Shown: piece after piece, positions 12,801 to 25,100 of the stretch | Layout: every line of letters starts with the position of its first letter | Numbering within the stretch: position 1 is the first letter of the stretch | NCBI GenBank assembly: GCA_030248065.1 | Contig: JASAMV010005168.1 | Coordinates: 62,001 to 126,000 of the forward strand | Source of the DNA: Rhynchonema sp. JSB1_4 | Taxonomy: Eukaryota; Nematoda; Chromadorea; Monhysterida; Xyalidae | Length of the DNA stretch: 64,000 nt | Direction: 5' to 3' | Made by a program: the position numbers and the translations under genes | The notes under the pieces: generated by a model | Seen by the model: the letters and a program-made list of their open reading frames with translations, nothing else | Told to the model about the DNA's origin: nothing | Database searches by the model: none

Positions 12801-15800
12801 GCACTGTGACGGAGTCTGTTTCAAAAGATGCGATGCCACCAAGTTTGACATGCGAAGCGGTCATCTTGCCGTTGCTTACACGCTGTGCATCAATATTTCA
12901 GCCCCCGTCGCCAACAGCGACATCGGAGTCCGACACGAGCACCAGCAACAATCCTTCAGTCGGTGTCGGTCTGGAGCCAATCGCTGGTCAATTGCCCGAA
13001 TGCCGGTTCATATCGTTGGCGCCCATTCGATTCAAACCAAAAACCGGCGAGCTCTCGTCCTTCATTGCGCTCACTGAGACCGGCGTTGTGTCGATCAGAC
13101 CGCAAATGTTGGTTTTTAGTTGTGTGTTTGGTGGATTATCGATACGGTGCATTCTGCTTTCCTTGTTATGATCCTCGAGTGAATTGATCCTCGAGAGGGT
13201 GTTTATGATGAGCGCTAATAGATTCTGTCCACTGTAATGTACGACTCCGTGTCCTCCGAGTGCGTATAATGACGTCGAGTTCGAACCGTTATGAGAAGTA
13301 TGCCTATAGCTGACCGACGTAATCGAGCTCGCTGCGAGACAATCCAAGCGATGTTGCAGGCAATTGTCAGACGTGTTCGTGCACTGTCTGCAGCCGAAAT
13401 TCTCCAAACAATCCATCGTTCAATTGTGTGAGGCGGCTGATGTTTCAATCCAATCAACAGCAATGGGCGTTATTCAACGAATACTTAATGACAAACATCA
13501 GTCATCGATGACCAGTGCACCAGCCAGCAAGCTGCCTGATGTTTCGCCCGTCACACTGGTGAAAATGATCGGCGCACTTGAGGTTTGTGCCGGGTGTTTG
13601 TGTTACAGTCACCGATCATCATGGAACCTCGGATTTCAGGTCCCTTTAACAAAAAATATAAGTCATCTGACATGGTAAACAGCCTACCAAACTATGCAGG
13701 GAGTGTTCGTAGAGATATAAAGGGAGATTGCTGACATTTTTTTCAAAAAATCAGTGGCGTTTGAAACATCAAAATGCTCAAATTATTAACTTCAGTTGCC
13801 AGTGATCGAGGTCGCCGGTCACTTCATCGCGTCGGGCCACGGTCAGCTGATGTTGCCCTTGTTGACTCAGGAACTGTCGCGTGTGAGTGGCAATGAACAG
13901 CAGAAGGAGAAACTGAGCGCGCTGATGTTTCAATTGAGATTGCGACTGACCTTGGATAGTCGGGGATACGCGAATCTGACTCGACGGAATGAATTCAAGT
14001 TCGTTGACGTTATTTTTTTAGGGGACCGCGTGCCTCTCCAACAGCACACAGTTCACCCGTTTATTGAGCTTACCAGTTTTTCGTTATCAAGTACATCCGG
14101 GAATAAGCAAAATGAATTCAACGGCAGATTGCATACCGAGACCAAATCGTTGTCATTCAATATCACCACAGCATGCTTAAGATTCACTGTGGGGAATTTC
14201 ACAAAACTAAAGCCAGAAATATTTTGACGCCTTTCAGAGACTTTTTACTGCACCATTTATGGTATTCGCCGGACCTGTCCGTTGTCCCATTGTTGGAATC
14301 AAGACTGTGGGACTGTGTATCGGTGGCATTGAGACTACACGACCAGAACGATGTGGTCATGCGACACTTGCTCGAGATGGACGAATGGGAAAACACAGGT
14401 GCGAAAAACTCTGCAGAATAGTGCCGTGTGTGAAACCCAGATTTATAGCTCGTTACCGCGCACAACTAGTGGAACAAAAAACATCGTGTTCCTTATTCAT
14501 TGAACATGAAATTTGCAGAAACTGAGAGCAACAAGAGTGTCTGAAAGAGTGGTTGATATGGTTGCACTGGACAATTATTCCAAACAGCTGCGATCGGATT
14601 GATCTGTTAGCCACATCACAGTTGTGCACCAATTACATCAGCGGGAACTGCTTTATTCGAGGAACAAGATCTGCTCTGACATCCTCTTTGGATCATGCAC
14701 TCAGACGCACTGACGATGACCTGGTGCACCACCAGCCTGTCGAAAGTGGGACGGAAACGAAACTCGCTGCTGTTACACAAATCCATTATTGTTTGCAGAG
14801 GATTTCGTCACGCTGGCGACTCGTCCCAACTTTGCGGCCAATTTCCACAGCCATCAGGACCTGTCCTACGAATACCTTCGACGTTTGTCCACCTTCGCCG
14901 TCACTGCGTGCACATCCAAACGTCGGCTCGTAATGTTGCTCAATCTCACGAATCCAGCTCGTTCAGAAATCAGTCGCCTTTTGAAAACGAATAACGAAAA
15001 GTTGGTCCAGATGGAAATTTTTCAACCCGTGATTTGTTTCGCACTGGCGATGTGTCCTAAGTGCGCGCTGCCCTCTGGTAAAGCATGACGAAACTTGAAA
15101 AACTCACCGCTCTTTTTCACATCACAATTCCTCCGAATGTATTGCAGACGTTTAGACGCCGTGCTTCCCACAGAGTCATCAGTCTCGTCATCATTGTGCA
15201 GCCAGATCATCGAGCTATACGTGCACAGTCTGTTTCGGTTCGTGCACGCGTCATCCCAACGTCACCACCTGATGCCTGTCTCGTGTGGCGTGGTGCATTC
15301 AGCCGCTGTCACCACCGACGGACTGTTCGTGTGGGGCAGTGGAGAGAAGAAAGGTACCGTAGACTATACATATCTCGTCTGCCTTTTTTGGGTGCATTCG
15401 CACTGACGATGCCCTGGGGCACCAAGTGTCTGTGAAGGTGCATCGAAAAATATACGCTGCACAATTCACAATTGTACCACGTTGGCTTATATGGTTTTTA
15501 TGCACACACACGTTGCTTGAAGGCAATCACGCACGGCCACATGACATTTTCAGCTCTGCTCGGTCCCAACTTCGAGCCCCGTCCCGCCCGAACTTCGACC
15601 AAGAACTCATCCAAGCCCGATCCGTTGAGCACGAGTTCACTGCCGGTGCCTGTGCCATTGCCCTTACCTCGTGGACACCAAGCGATTGCTGTGAGTCGCA
15701 ACAACTTTTACCTTATGCGTAAGCACATGCGTGTGATCATTGATACTTGGAACTCGATGAATGCTTACCTTTCGCATTGCGACCCCCATGAGTCAGAAGT

Positions 15801-18800
15801 CACTTCTTGACCACACCAAACTTGGGATCGATCATGCCAATATTGGTCACAGACTTGTTGCATCAGGATCAGTTCAAGATGTGACCATGCTGGCCATGAC
15901 ACTTGCCCGAAAATATTGCCAAGAATGTCATAGATTCCCTTTAAAATACAGGTCAGTTGCGGTGCCGAGCATACGCTTGTGCTGGATGACTCTGGTCAAT
16001 TGTATTCGTTTGGCTGCAATCGTTACGGACAACTCGGTGTGGGTGACAGACAGAACAGTGCTGCTGTGCAAGTGGTCACTGTCAGACTGCAGAATGGAGA
16101 CAGGTATGGTTTTGGAAAAATAGTCGTGTCTCCACCGCATAGTGTGCCCTTTTGTTAGGCGTTCGACCGTCATGATAACAGATCAAAGTTTGATCTGATC
16201 AAAGTACACACAATTCATGTACACTAGACGGGACCCGTGCCTACGGCCCGGCTACAGCTCCGCGCCCGTGCCGTGCCCTCCCCCCCGAAGACCCGTTAGC
16301 ATACCCAAAGCTACCCGTGAAAATTGACCCGTCCGCCCTTCCGAGGGAGGGGGCCACAGACATACATAAAGGCAAACTACGCCAACACGAGCCCGATTTC
16401 GGAGGTGATAGATTAGTGAAACATTCACACGTGGCTGCTGATTTGGGAAACGTCACACGTTGTGGAATACAACGTGGTGCATGAGGATTTCTCTTTCTTT
16501 GCGTTTTGCTGGTGCACCAACTCCGAAATCGGGCTCGTGTTGGCGTAGTTTGCCTTTACATACATACGCCTTCCTGTTTTAGTAGTATAGATATGTATGG
16601 TTGGAAACTGCGGCAATCAAAACGGCTGCCTGTTTTCAAGATGCGCCACAACTATCAAGCTATAAAGGAATAGTATTCGGCCTGGTCTTGTCTTGTCTTG
16701 GTCACGTCGTGACTTTTTGCGTTTTCACTAATGCCGGTAGACCAGCGGAAAAGTCGTTTGTTTGTCTTGCAACCCCGACCAAGGTTTGTATAATTGTGGC
16801 AACGTGGCTTCAATACAATGAACCAATACAGTGACAAAACTTCTTCCAGCGTATCGTTTCGCGCCATCAGCTCAGGTATGTACCACTGCATGGCCATTAC
16901 TGACCTAGATGAGCTGTACACCTGGGGCTGGGCTGTGCACGGACAATTGGGACATGGCACGCGGTGTCTGAATGACGCACTACGACCCACACGTGTGCAG
17001 TGCTTGGTCGATCAGGGCATAAAGGTACATCATCTTCTTGTTTGAGTGCATATTTCGACGTCCTATTCTGATGTAGTCTACGCATCTGCGCATATTTCGT
17101 GCGAACGCAGCAGGATGTCCGTTGTCATCAACGCACCGGCTGTCACCATCAAGGTGTGTTAGGGATGTTCAAAATTTCTTCGCACTCATTTTATATTCAT
17201 CACCACGCTGTGGTTTGCACGTACACCTATAGTGCATTGGATAGAACGCTGTTGCCCGGCTGCGTTAGCACAAAATATGCGCAGAGGCGCTGAAGTAGCC
17301 TGAAATATTAGTAGAACTACAATAGAATTAGACTGAAAATCTAAGGCTTGAATTAAACAACAATATATTGATGGACTAACATTCTATAAATCCAGGTATC
17401 GGATGTGGCGGGTGGTCAAGCGCACACCGTGGTTCTGGATCGAGAGGGCCGTGTGTACGTGTGTGGCAGTGGCGCTAATGGACAGATGGGGGTGGGCAGA
17501 TTGGTGAAGAAACATACAAAACCGACTCTTGTACAGGTGGGTGTCATTGCATTGGATGATGTTTCATTCTAAATTTCATTAAAAAAGACACACGCTGACA
17601 CACCAATGGAATGCAGTTTAGCATCTAATAACGGATCCGTGGAAGGGTTGTTTTCGCATGATTGCTGGGTCACGTAGGTATAGATATTGACAAATCCAAA
17701 AGAAAAAAAACCAACACAACAAAACATTACAAAATAACAACCACACCCGAACATCTCAACACCACACCCCTATAAAAAAAAAAAAAAATATAAAATATCT
17801 CCTGCAACCGAACCGACGATGTACTGATGTACCGCCATTCTGTCAAAAAAGGGCGAAACGGGCAACCAAAAAACAAGATATCAGTGCGCACACGCAATTC
17901 CCATTTGATAGACCTTTGCCACACATCGTCAAAAATCGAAGTTGACATTTGCCATTGTGACTATTCTTAGCGACTACAAGTCTGTGCGGTTTATCCAAAA
18001 GAGGTTTTAAGCTAATCCTAAAATTAAAATACTGACGTGACCAGCACGGCGCCGGTCCCGTTCTGATCACCAAGTTTGACAACCGCATTCAGGCGTTGAG
18101 CACTGTTCGTGTTGTGCGCATCGCGTGCGGTCAATTCCACACGTTGGTGTCAACTACGGACGATCAACTGTACACCTGGGGTGCCACACCCAGCAGCCTG
18201 AAATTCAAAGCCATGCTCAACAAACGAAAGAACAATAACAGCAACAGCACAAATGGACAACCATCGGACGACAAGAAAGAAAATAAACAACCCATTACGA
18301 CTGCGGCTGCGGCTGAAGGTTGCTTTTGTGAATACTCCAAATTGTTTGACACGGTTGGGAGCAGCATTATCCACATGAGCTTATCATCGCAAAATGGCGT
18401 TTCTGTAACGATTAGAATGTGCAGCCAGCAGTTTTATCATTTTTACCAACAGCAAACCTGGTGGTGACTGATCCAGTCTCGGTCAAGTAACTTTTTGAAT
18501 AATACCAAAAGATCAGAGAAATGCACATAGTATCGTGTTTCCAGATTCATTGACAGTTTCGATAAGGATAGAACTTGCTCTTTTTTCTCAGCAAGTCCAC
18601 AGTGACTAATGTTTCAGGCACAAGCATCAACCCAGATGAAACATCGCATCTATCCCCATCACTAGTGTGCTCCATGTCATGCAGTATGCCCATGAACGAT
18701 ACAGTCATGCAGATATCGTGTGGTGCAACGCATTCCACTTTGGTCACCCAACAGGGACATTTGTACACTTGGGGCAAGAACTTGGAATATCAATTGGGCC

Positions 18801-21058
18801 ACGGGGACAGGAAGGAGCGCCCGACTCCGGCCATTTTAACCAATGCTACTGATCCGTCCTATTGGAGATATGTTTGTTGCGGTTGGTTACAAGATTAACG
18901 TTGGTGGTGTGTTTGTTTTGAATTCACAAATTTTCCATTAACGCAGTAGGTATTAGGATCATGTTTATGCTGCGCAAAAAAATACTTAGCGGATGGTTTA
19001 TATCGAGGCTTAAGACGCACTACGCTACACTGCAATAAGGGAGCGGAAGAAAACGGATTTCATGGAACTTTGTCAAGAAATCGGTTGGAACAACAAATAA
19101 TGTTCATATACATTCGACACTAATATTCTGTCAGGCCTCGAGTACACGATCGCCGTGGATCGTACGGGTTCGGTGTGGTGCTGGGGACGCAATGATCTGT
19201 GTCAGCTGGGATTCGAAACCGTGCCACAAGGTTTGATTTTCAGTTGTCGTCATTTGCTTTAAAATTTTTTGATAGTTTTCTTATGGTGGTTTTGATTCTT
19301 CAGCGCCTGCCCGGGAGATTGGGCGAGCTTGATAGCTGCATAGATCATATCCGCTTTTAGTGACCGTGTGTGCATCGAAACCGTGGAGATTTCAGTCGCC
19401 ATAAAGGGGTAGGCTGTAATTGAGATGAAAGCCGTCATTCACAGGTGACCAACATCGCCTGGCCGGCAAGGTGTTGACGATTCAACGGGGCAAAGGACCA
19501 CAACGCACCATAACGTTGCCGAAAGACGGACGTGCCTATTGTCAACAACCAACCAGACTTGTGGCTGTCACTGCGAACAGCATAGATTTGGAATGTGAGT
19601 GTTGGCTGCCTGGTTCGGGTGATGTTTCATTCGAAAATGCACACAAACTGTAATCTGACGTTGTGCGCAAGCAGAAATTCTATGACTTATTATAACAGCA
19701 AAGTTTGAAATTGAATGAACAAAAATGTTCGTCAAGGTGTTGCCATGAAATCGCGGACCTGGTTCAGGGGCCAACCCTCAGGCTTGGGCTCGGGCTTGCC
19801 GCACACTTTTGCACGTGCTGGATTTACTGAAGCTTAGAGCCCAATGTTGCGCAAAAGGTCTCCTGAAATGAGAGTTTCACTAGAGCAGAGCGAGAAGCAA
19901 AAAGGACGTTAGTCAAACACATCCGTGCCAATCAAGAGCCCCATCCATTTGTTCACCATTGGACATCTACTCCCAACTTCAGTGCCGCAATGTGTATCGG
20001 TCTACGACGAGAGCGCCCTGCACACAACCATACGCAAATGGGCTGGGGATTATGATCCAATGAGATTGACACAATTGGCGCAAGACGTCGACCTTTACCG
20101 TTTTGCTGCGTATGTCTGGCTGGTCAACAACACACCAACGGCTGCGTTGAGGATGCATGCCAGAGTGGGTGGTTATTTGCTTTATTGGGAGGGGAGACTA
20201 TTGAAGTTACAGGCCGATTTCAAGCTTGGTGACAGTATTGCATCGGATCTGATCGGGTGATATCTCGTATTATTGCTTTGATCGGGATCAAAGTCACCGA
20301 TAGGATCTGTCATTGTCACGTGATTAGCTCGGTCTGGTCCGATACCGATCCGATCGCCAATTTTGCTATCACCTCGAGTCCTGCAATGAAACAACATGAT
20401 GTCCACATCACAGGCTCTCGAGAGCGTCCCATGCGACCTGACGCTGTCCGAGGTGCGTGACATTATGGACTGCTATCGACTGGTGATTCCAACCCTATTA
20501 GATCCATCCGAGCGTCGTGAATCATTACGTCTGCTATTCACATCAACTCCTCGATTGAATACCGCCCATTTGCAATCGTATTTCGATAGCGAATGGCAGG
20601 TTTGGTCGCCCACACTACTTGATCTGCTTCGAAGCGATCCGAGCTCAATGCAACGTTTCGATGCCGATTTCAAATTGAGGTTGATTGAAAAATCGCTGAC
20701 ATCTAATAATCCCACCAATCCGACTGACAACAACAACACTGGCAGTAACTTGACACCTGGGGCAACAACTGCGAGATACATTGACCAAACTGACATTGAA
20801 CCCGATACACAAACGTTGTCCTACGCATTCGTTGGTTGTGGTCATTTTCTGTCCGAAACGGCACTAAACGCTCAATTGGCCCGGCTGCAAACACAACATC
20901 GACTCAATTCAGTGCTACCGCAAACGGCAGCCACCGTGCAGCATTTGTACCAGGTGCCTGATGACAGCAACGGCTACTGTGCGCTCAACACACAGCTTTG
21001 TCCCACATGTCTGGGAAATGTGCTCAGTGAATTCGCCAATGAGATAGATGTCGCGTAG
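9839..21058 (+). CDS. Large RCC1-repeat protein (claret/GLO-4-like candidate)
   Basis: A plus-strand gene of more than 20 exons. Exons that chain in phase include 9839-10007, 10456-10646, 11076-11246, 11651-11782, 12017-12080, 12162-12283 and 12519-12704; later ones lie near 12898, 13362, 13796, 14238, 14792, 15150, 15560, 15952, 16851, 17398, 18070, 18580, 19135, 19446, 19980 and 20430. The first part has propeller-like strands (ACFSASGRWLVLLLDNGSVE). From about 15280 come RCC1 blades: SCGVVHSAAVTTDGLFVWG, SCGAEHTLVLDDSGQLYSFG, YGQLGVGDR, DELYTWGWAVHGQLGHG, AGGQAHTVVLDREGRVYV, GHLYTWGKNLEYQLGHGD and GSVWCWGRNDLCQLG. The C-terminal part is helical with a possible zinc pair (CGH and CPTC) and stops at TAG 21056-21058. 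A long N-terminus, RCC1 propeller and helical tail suggest exchange factors such as Drosophila claret or C. elegans GLO-4, but that is a guess from architecture. Some middle exon borders (14.5-14.8, 18.4-18.6 kb) are unsettled. Confidence 0.75.
16366..16562. mobile_element. Short inverted-repeat element (TAAAGGCAAACTAC family), copy 1
   Basis: The ends TAAAGGCAAACTACGCCAAC and its reverse complement enclose about 195 bp; the pairing runs on through ACGAGCCCGATTTCGG, giving arms of about 36 bp. It lies in an intron of the RCC1-repeat gene. A second, more diverged copy is at 60705-60905. Flanking ACATACAT is present on both sides but the sequence is simple, so the target site is not certain. 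Confidence 0.7.
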
Positions 21059-22171
21059 CAGTGAGATTGTTTTGTATCTGTTACCTGCAGGCTACTCTCT
21101 TTATAGTGACCGACCATATTTTTAGTGAAAACTTTTCCGTGATGACCCACGAGATTTCAATTGGAACTCTCGTGCTAGATCCTATCACACCACAATAAAG
21201 AGGGCATACTGTATATACATACTGTAATTTGAATTCTTCAGAGAACTCAACAAAGTTGGCCAGTTCTGTTTTCCTATTTTGATCAAAATGTGTGCCGTTA
21301 CATCTGCATTTTGCCGCTTCCCCAAAATCTCTTCCCCACGATCATGTCTGATGAGATCCTCTGAGCCCGACGTCCCCTATGCAAATAATATTCAATTGAA
21401 TGAAATCAAGTGTGCTGTTCCTAATTATTTTGTTTTACTACTAATGCTTAGTTATATTTTACTTCCTTCATATGCCCACCTACGGTTCTCACCGAGTGCT
21501 TCATAAATATGGCAGGTTTCACACCACGTTATAGACAAATTCGATATAATTATTTATTATTGTCTATATGTATATGTAGTCATTGTATAAATGCTAAACG
21601 TCAGCTTTCATATAAAACAATTGAACTGTAAAGATGAAAAGGTGGCAAAAAAATAAAACAATCATCACAAGCATTATCGGTACCGTAAACTAGGCGAGTT
21701 TGCACAATATACAATCCACAACACTAGGAGCTGAATAAAAATGTGCACATTTTTGTTTTTCGAAAACCAAAACAACAACCCCTGCAAGATATTGACTGCG
21801 TCAAATGTTGTCACACGACGTGCTTCTAGCGCACAACCGGGTAGGGTAACTATACACACGTCAAAAGGTGTTGGTTGAATGTTAGCAAGCGACCCCTGAC
21901 AATGTTTGGTTGAAAAATAAACCGAGAATGTGCGTGTATGTGTAAAATGTGAGAAACTGGAAACTGGTAGTTTCTATATCACATCAAAGCAAAAAACTAA
22001 GAAACCTAGATAAGCGAGCAGACATGTTTGTCCTACAAAAACCGTACAACAGTGGGAATGCCGTTCAAGAAAACACACACTGTGGCAACGGTGGCGTGAT
22101 AAATTGAGACCGAAAGTTTGTAAATTAGAATGTCAAGAAAACAATATCACTACACGATGGAAGCACGCAAT
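21059..22171. other. Convergent intergenic region, RCC1 gene and GDH 3' ends
   Basis: Two genes point at each other across this 1.1-kb A/T-rich stretch. An AATAAA at 21194-21199 could be the polyadenylation signal of the RCC1-repeat gene. No exon, RNA gene or clear repeat is seen. Confidence 0.5.
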
Positions 22172-25100
22172 TTAGGTGAACGTGAACCCAGTAGTGAGAT
22201 AACTGTGATAGATCTTCTCCACCGCATTTGCGTAGGCCGCCGTGCGAATGTCCAAACCGAGCTCGTACTTTTGTGCCGTTTGAATAATTGACTGCAAAAA
22301 AAACAATCGATATTTGGATATTATTATGTGATCACTGAACGGAATGGACTAAAATCAAACATATAATAATCACTCACACTGGCTGACCGTTCCATTGTCT
22401 GCAATAGACCCGAGTGCACAATGTCTTTTTCGGAAGCACCCTAAAAATTCAAAATACGGGGTGTAAAAGCAAATTGAACTAGTCTGAAAAGCCAAAGTCA
22501 AAGGAACGAACATACCCCCATTCGATGTTGGAACTGTTCGTTGGGCGTAATGGGTATCGAGCCCCCATGACGACCGAACACTTTTTCGAGCGACCCTTGC
22601 ACGCTGGCTGCAATGTGAACAATGAATTTTATCTTGTTGCCCTTTGCGACCACGAACTCAAGCACAGATGTTTTTGGATATGTACAACCGGCCTAAATCT
22701 CTTCTGGATTGATTTGACACAGGAAGCTCTGCTCAGTGTATCAAAGATTCGGCGGCAAAATGTTTCGCGTTAACAACAACATGGACAACCATCACAGTCA
22801 CCACAATAACGTCAATTCTCCCAAATTAAAAAGCCATCACTGCTAAGCACGCACTCAACTCACCCAACAACTGATAGTTCGACTCTCGCTCATACGTGAA
22901 CGTCAATCGTCCGTAGCTGACATGATTCAAATTCTTGAGCCATTCAAAATACGACACCGTCACACCACCAGCGTTGATGAACAGATCGGGTATGACGAGC
23001 ACGTTGTTCTTCAGGAACACTTGGTCGGCAGCCGGCGTCACCGGACCGTTAGCACCTTCGGCGATCACCTGAAGTACATTGAGCTGTCAATTGTCAACTG
23101 AAGGTCATTGTCATTCATCGGATCGACTCTGTTCTGACCACTTGCCATCAGCGATTCACAGAAGCTGCCAATTTCTGACCGTGTAAAAGTTCTTCCCGGA
23201 AAACCAATACTACTTCAGAAAGTCACCTAAGTAAGGTGACCGTGACGTGAGCGCAGACGATCGAATGCGCCAACCACTGCACGAACAAGAGAACAGAGCC
23301 GAGGGCGCAAACTCACTCTGGCCTTGACTTTATGCGCGTTGCTTTTGTGCAGCGCCTTCTCGGAAGCACACGGCAGCAACATGTCACATTCTTCGTACAT
23401 CAGGTCCATGTGCGGCTCGAATGGCTCGGCCTTCGGGAAGCCCTTGATCGTGCCGTGTTGCTGCAGTGAGAATCAACACGAGTCAGCTTGTTGGTGTCAA
23501 GTGGTACACATTTGGTCATTGAAACTTTTTGCATTCGCGGATGGAGGGAAAGTTTGTCAACATTAGTTTTGAATGCCTGCATCTTGCGATAGAGGTGGCG
23601 AGCAAATTTCAACCAGCGCAGAACAAAAACGATGTTCACCGAGTGCGGGCGAACAACTTTTCGGCTGGCTGTGAATTGTGAAAGCACCATAGCTTGTTCA
23701 CAAAATACGGTCCAAACAGAGCTTGGGAAGATGCATGAGCATGTGTCATTAACATCCACCCCACAGTTTGTTCAGTACCAACAAAATAATACGGAACCGA
23801 CCAATTTATACAACTCCAACTCGCGGGGGTCGATGCCATTCGGGTTCACAATCGAACAGTCCCACTCAATCACGCCGATGCATTTAGCGCCAGCGCGATG
23901 CAGATAACGCATTGAGTGCATGCCCACGTTGCCGAAGCCCTACAGAATGTATCAGATGAGGTTTATTCGTACGACATCGCAGGGAGTGAAAGTTAAATCA
24001 CACAAAAAGCAAAAGAAATCGAGTACAAGTACAAGCCAGCACAACCGACCTGGAGAATGAATGTTTTCATGCCGACGCCGGGCGTTAGACCAACCATGCT
24101 CATGTACGACGCTTCGTTCAAGAATACATTGATGCCGTTGAACACGCCCTGTGGTTCAAAAGGGTGCAAAGGGTTGAACAAGGAAATCTGTGCATTGTGC
24201 AAAATTAGGCCAATTGTAGAGTGGTTGCACAATGCGAAATGCGAGGGGCTCTTCAACATGTCAATATATCCGTCAACCATCCCACAATAGCCCAGAATCG
24301 TAATCAGCCAAACACAAACGCACCCGTCCAGTAGCCGACACTCGACCATGTATGCCCTCCATGGCCAAAGGTTTGCCCGTCACACACGCGTATGCATCTT
24401 TGTCCAAATGTCCCGTTGTTTGTGCGTAGGTGTCGGCCATCCAAGCCATTTCGCGTTCCCCGGTGCCCATGTCTGGTGCGGGCACGTCAACGCCCGGACC
24501 TGCGCAGTGCAGAAAATTGTACGCGAATGTTTAGATTGCTTTTAGTTGATGCATTAACGTCGTCAGTTAGTGTCAAATTTGGTGGTCGCATCGGACGCCG
24601 TGGCTACATAATTTTTTTATGACAAGAAGGTTTTGCGACGGTCAGATGACGTAACAGTTCTAATTTCGGCCACCATAAAACCGGCAGGTCTCACAACTTT
24701 CAACAGCTCTAGAAAAAACCGTAAATTGAAAGGTCACATGATTAAGCCAGTTCTGATCTGATTCTATCCACAAACTTGCCAAGCCTCAAAATCCCATCAG
24801 TCAAACCAACCAAGGAAGCCCTTTTTGCTCAGCTCGACGGCCAGCCGACGCGTGATTTTCTCCATTTCCACTGGCGAGTACTTTTTGGGGTCGATCTTGA
24901 CGCCTCCTTTGGCGCCACCGAAAGGCACGTCCACAACGGCACATTTGTAGGTCATCAGCGCTGATAAGGCTTTCACCTCGTCTTCGCACACACTCTCAGC
25001 GTAACGGATACCTGGATGGACACAAAAGGAAATTAACAATCACACATGGGAATCGGAAAATAGTCGACCGAAGCAGCACCCCAAGCAGTAGAAATGCGTT

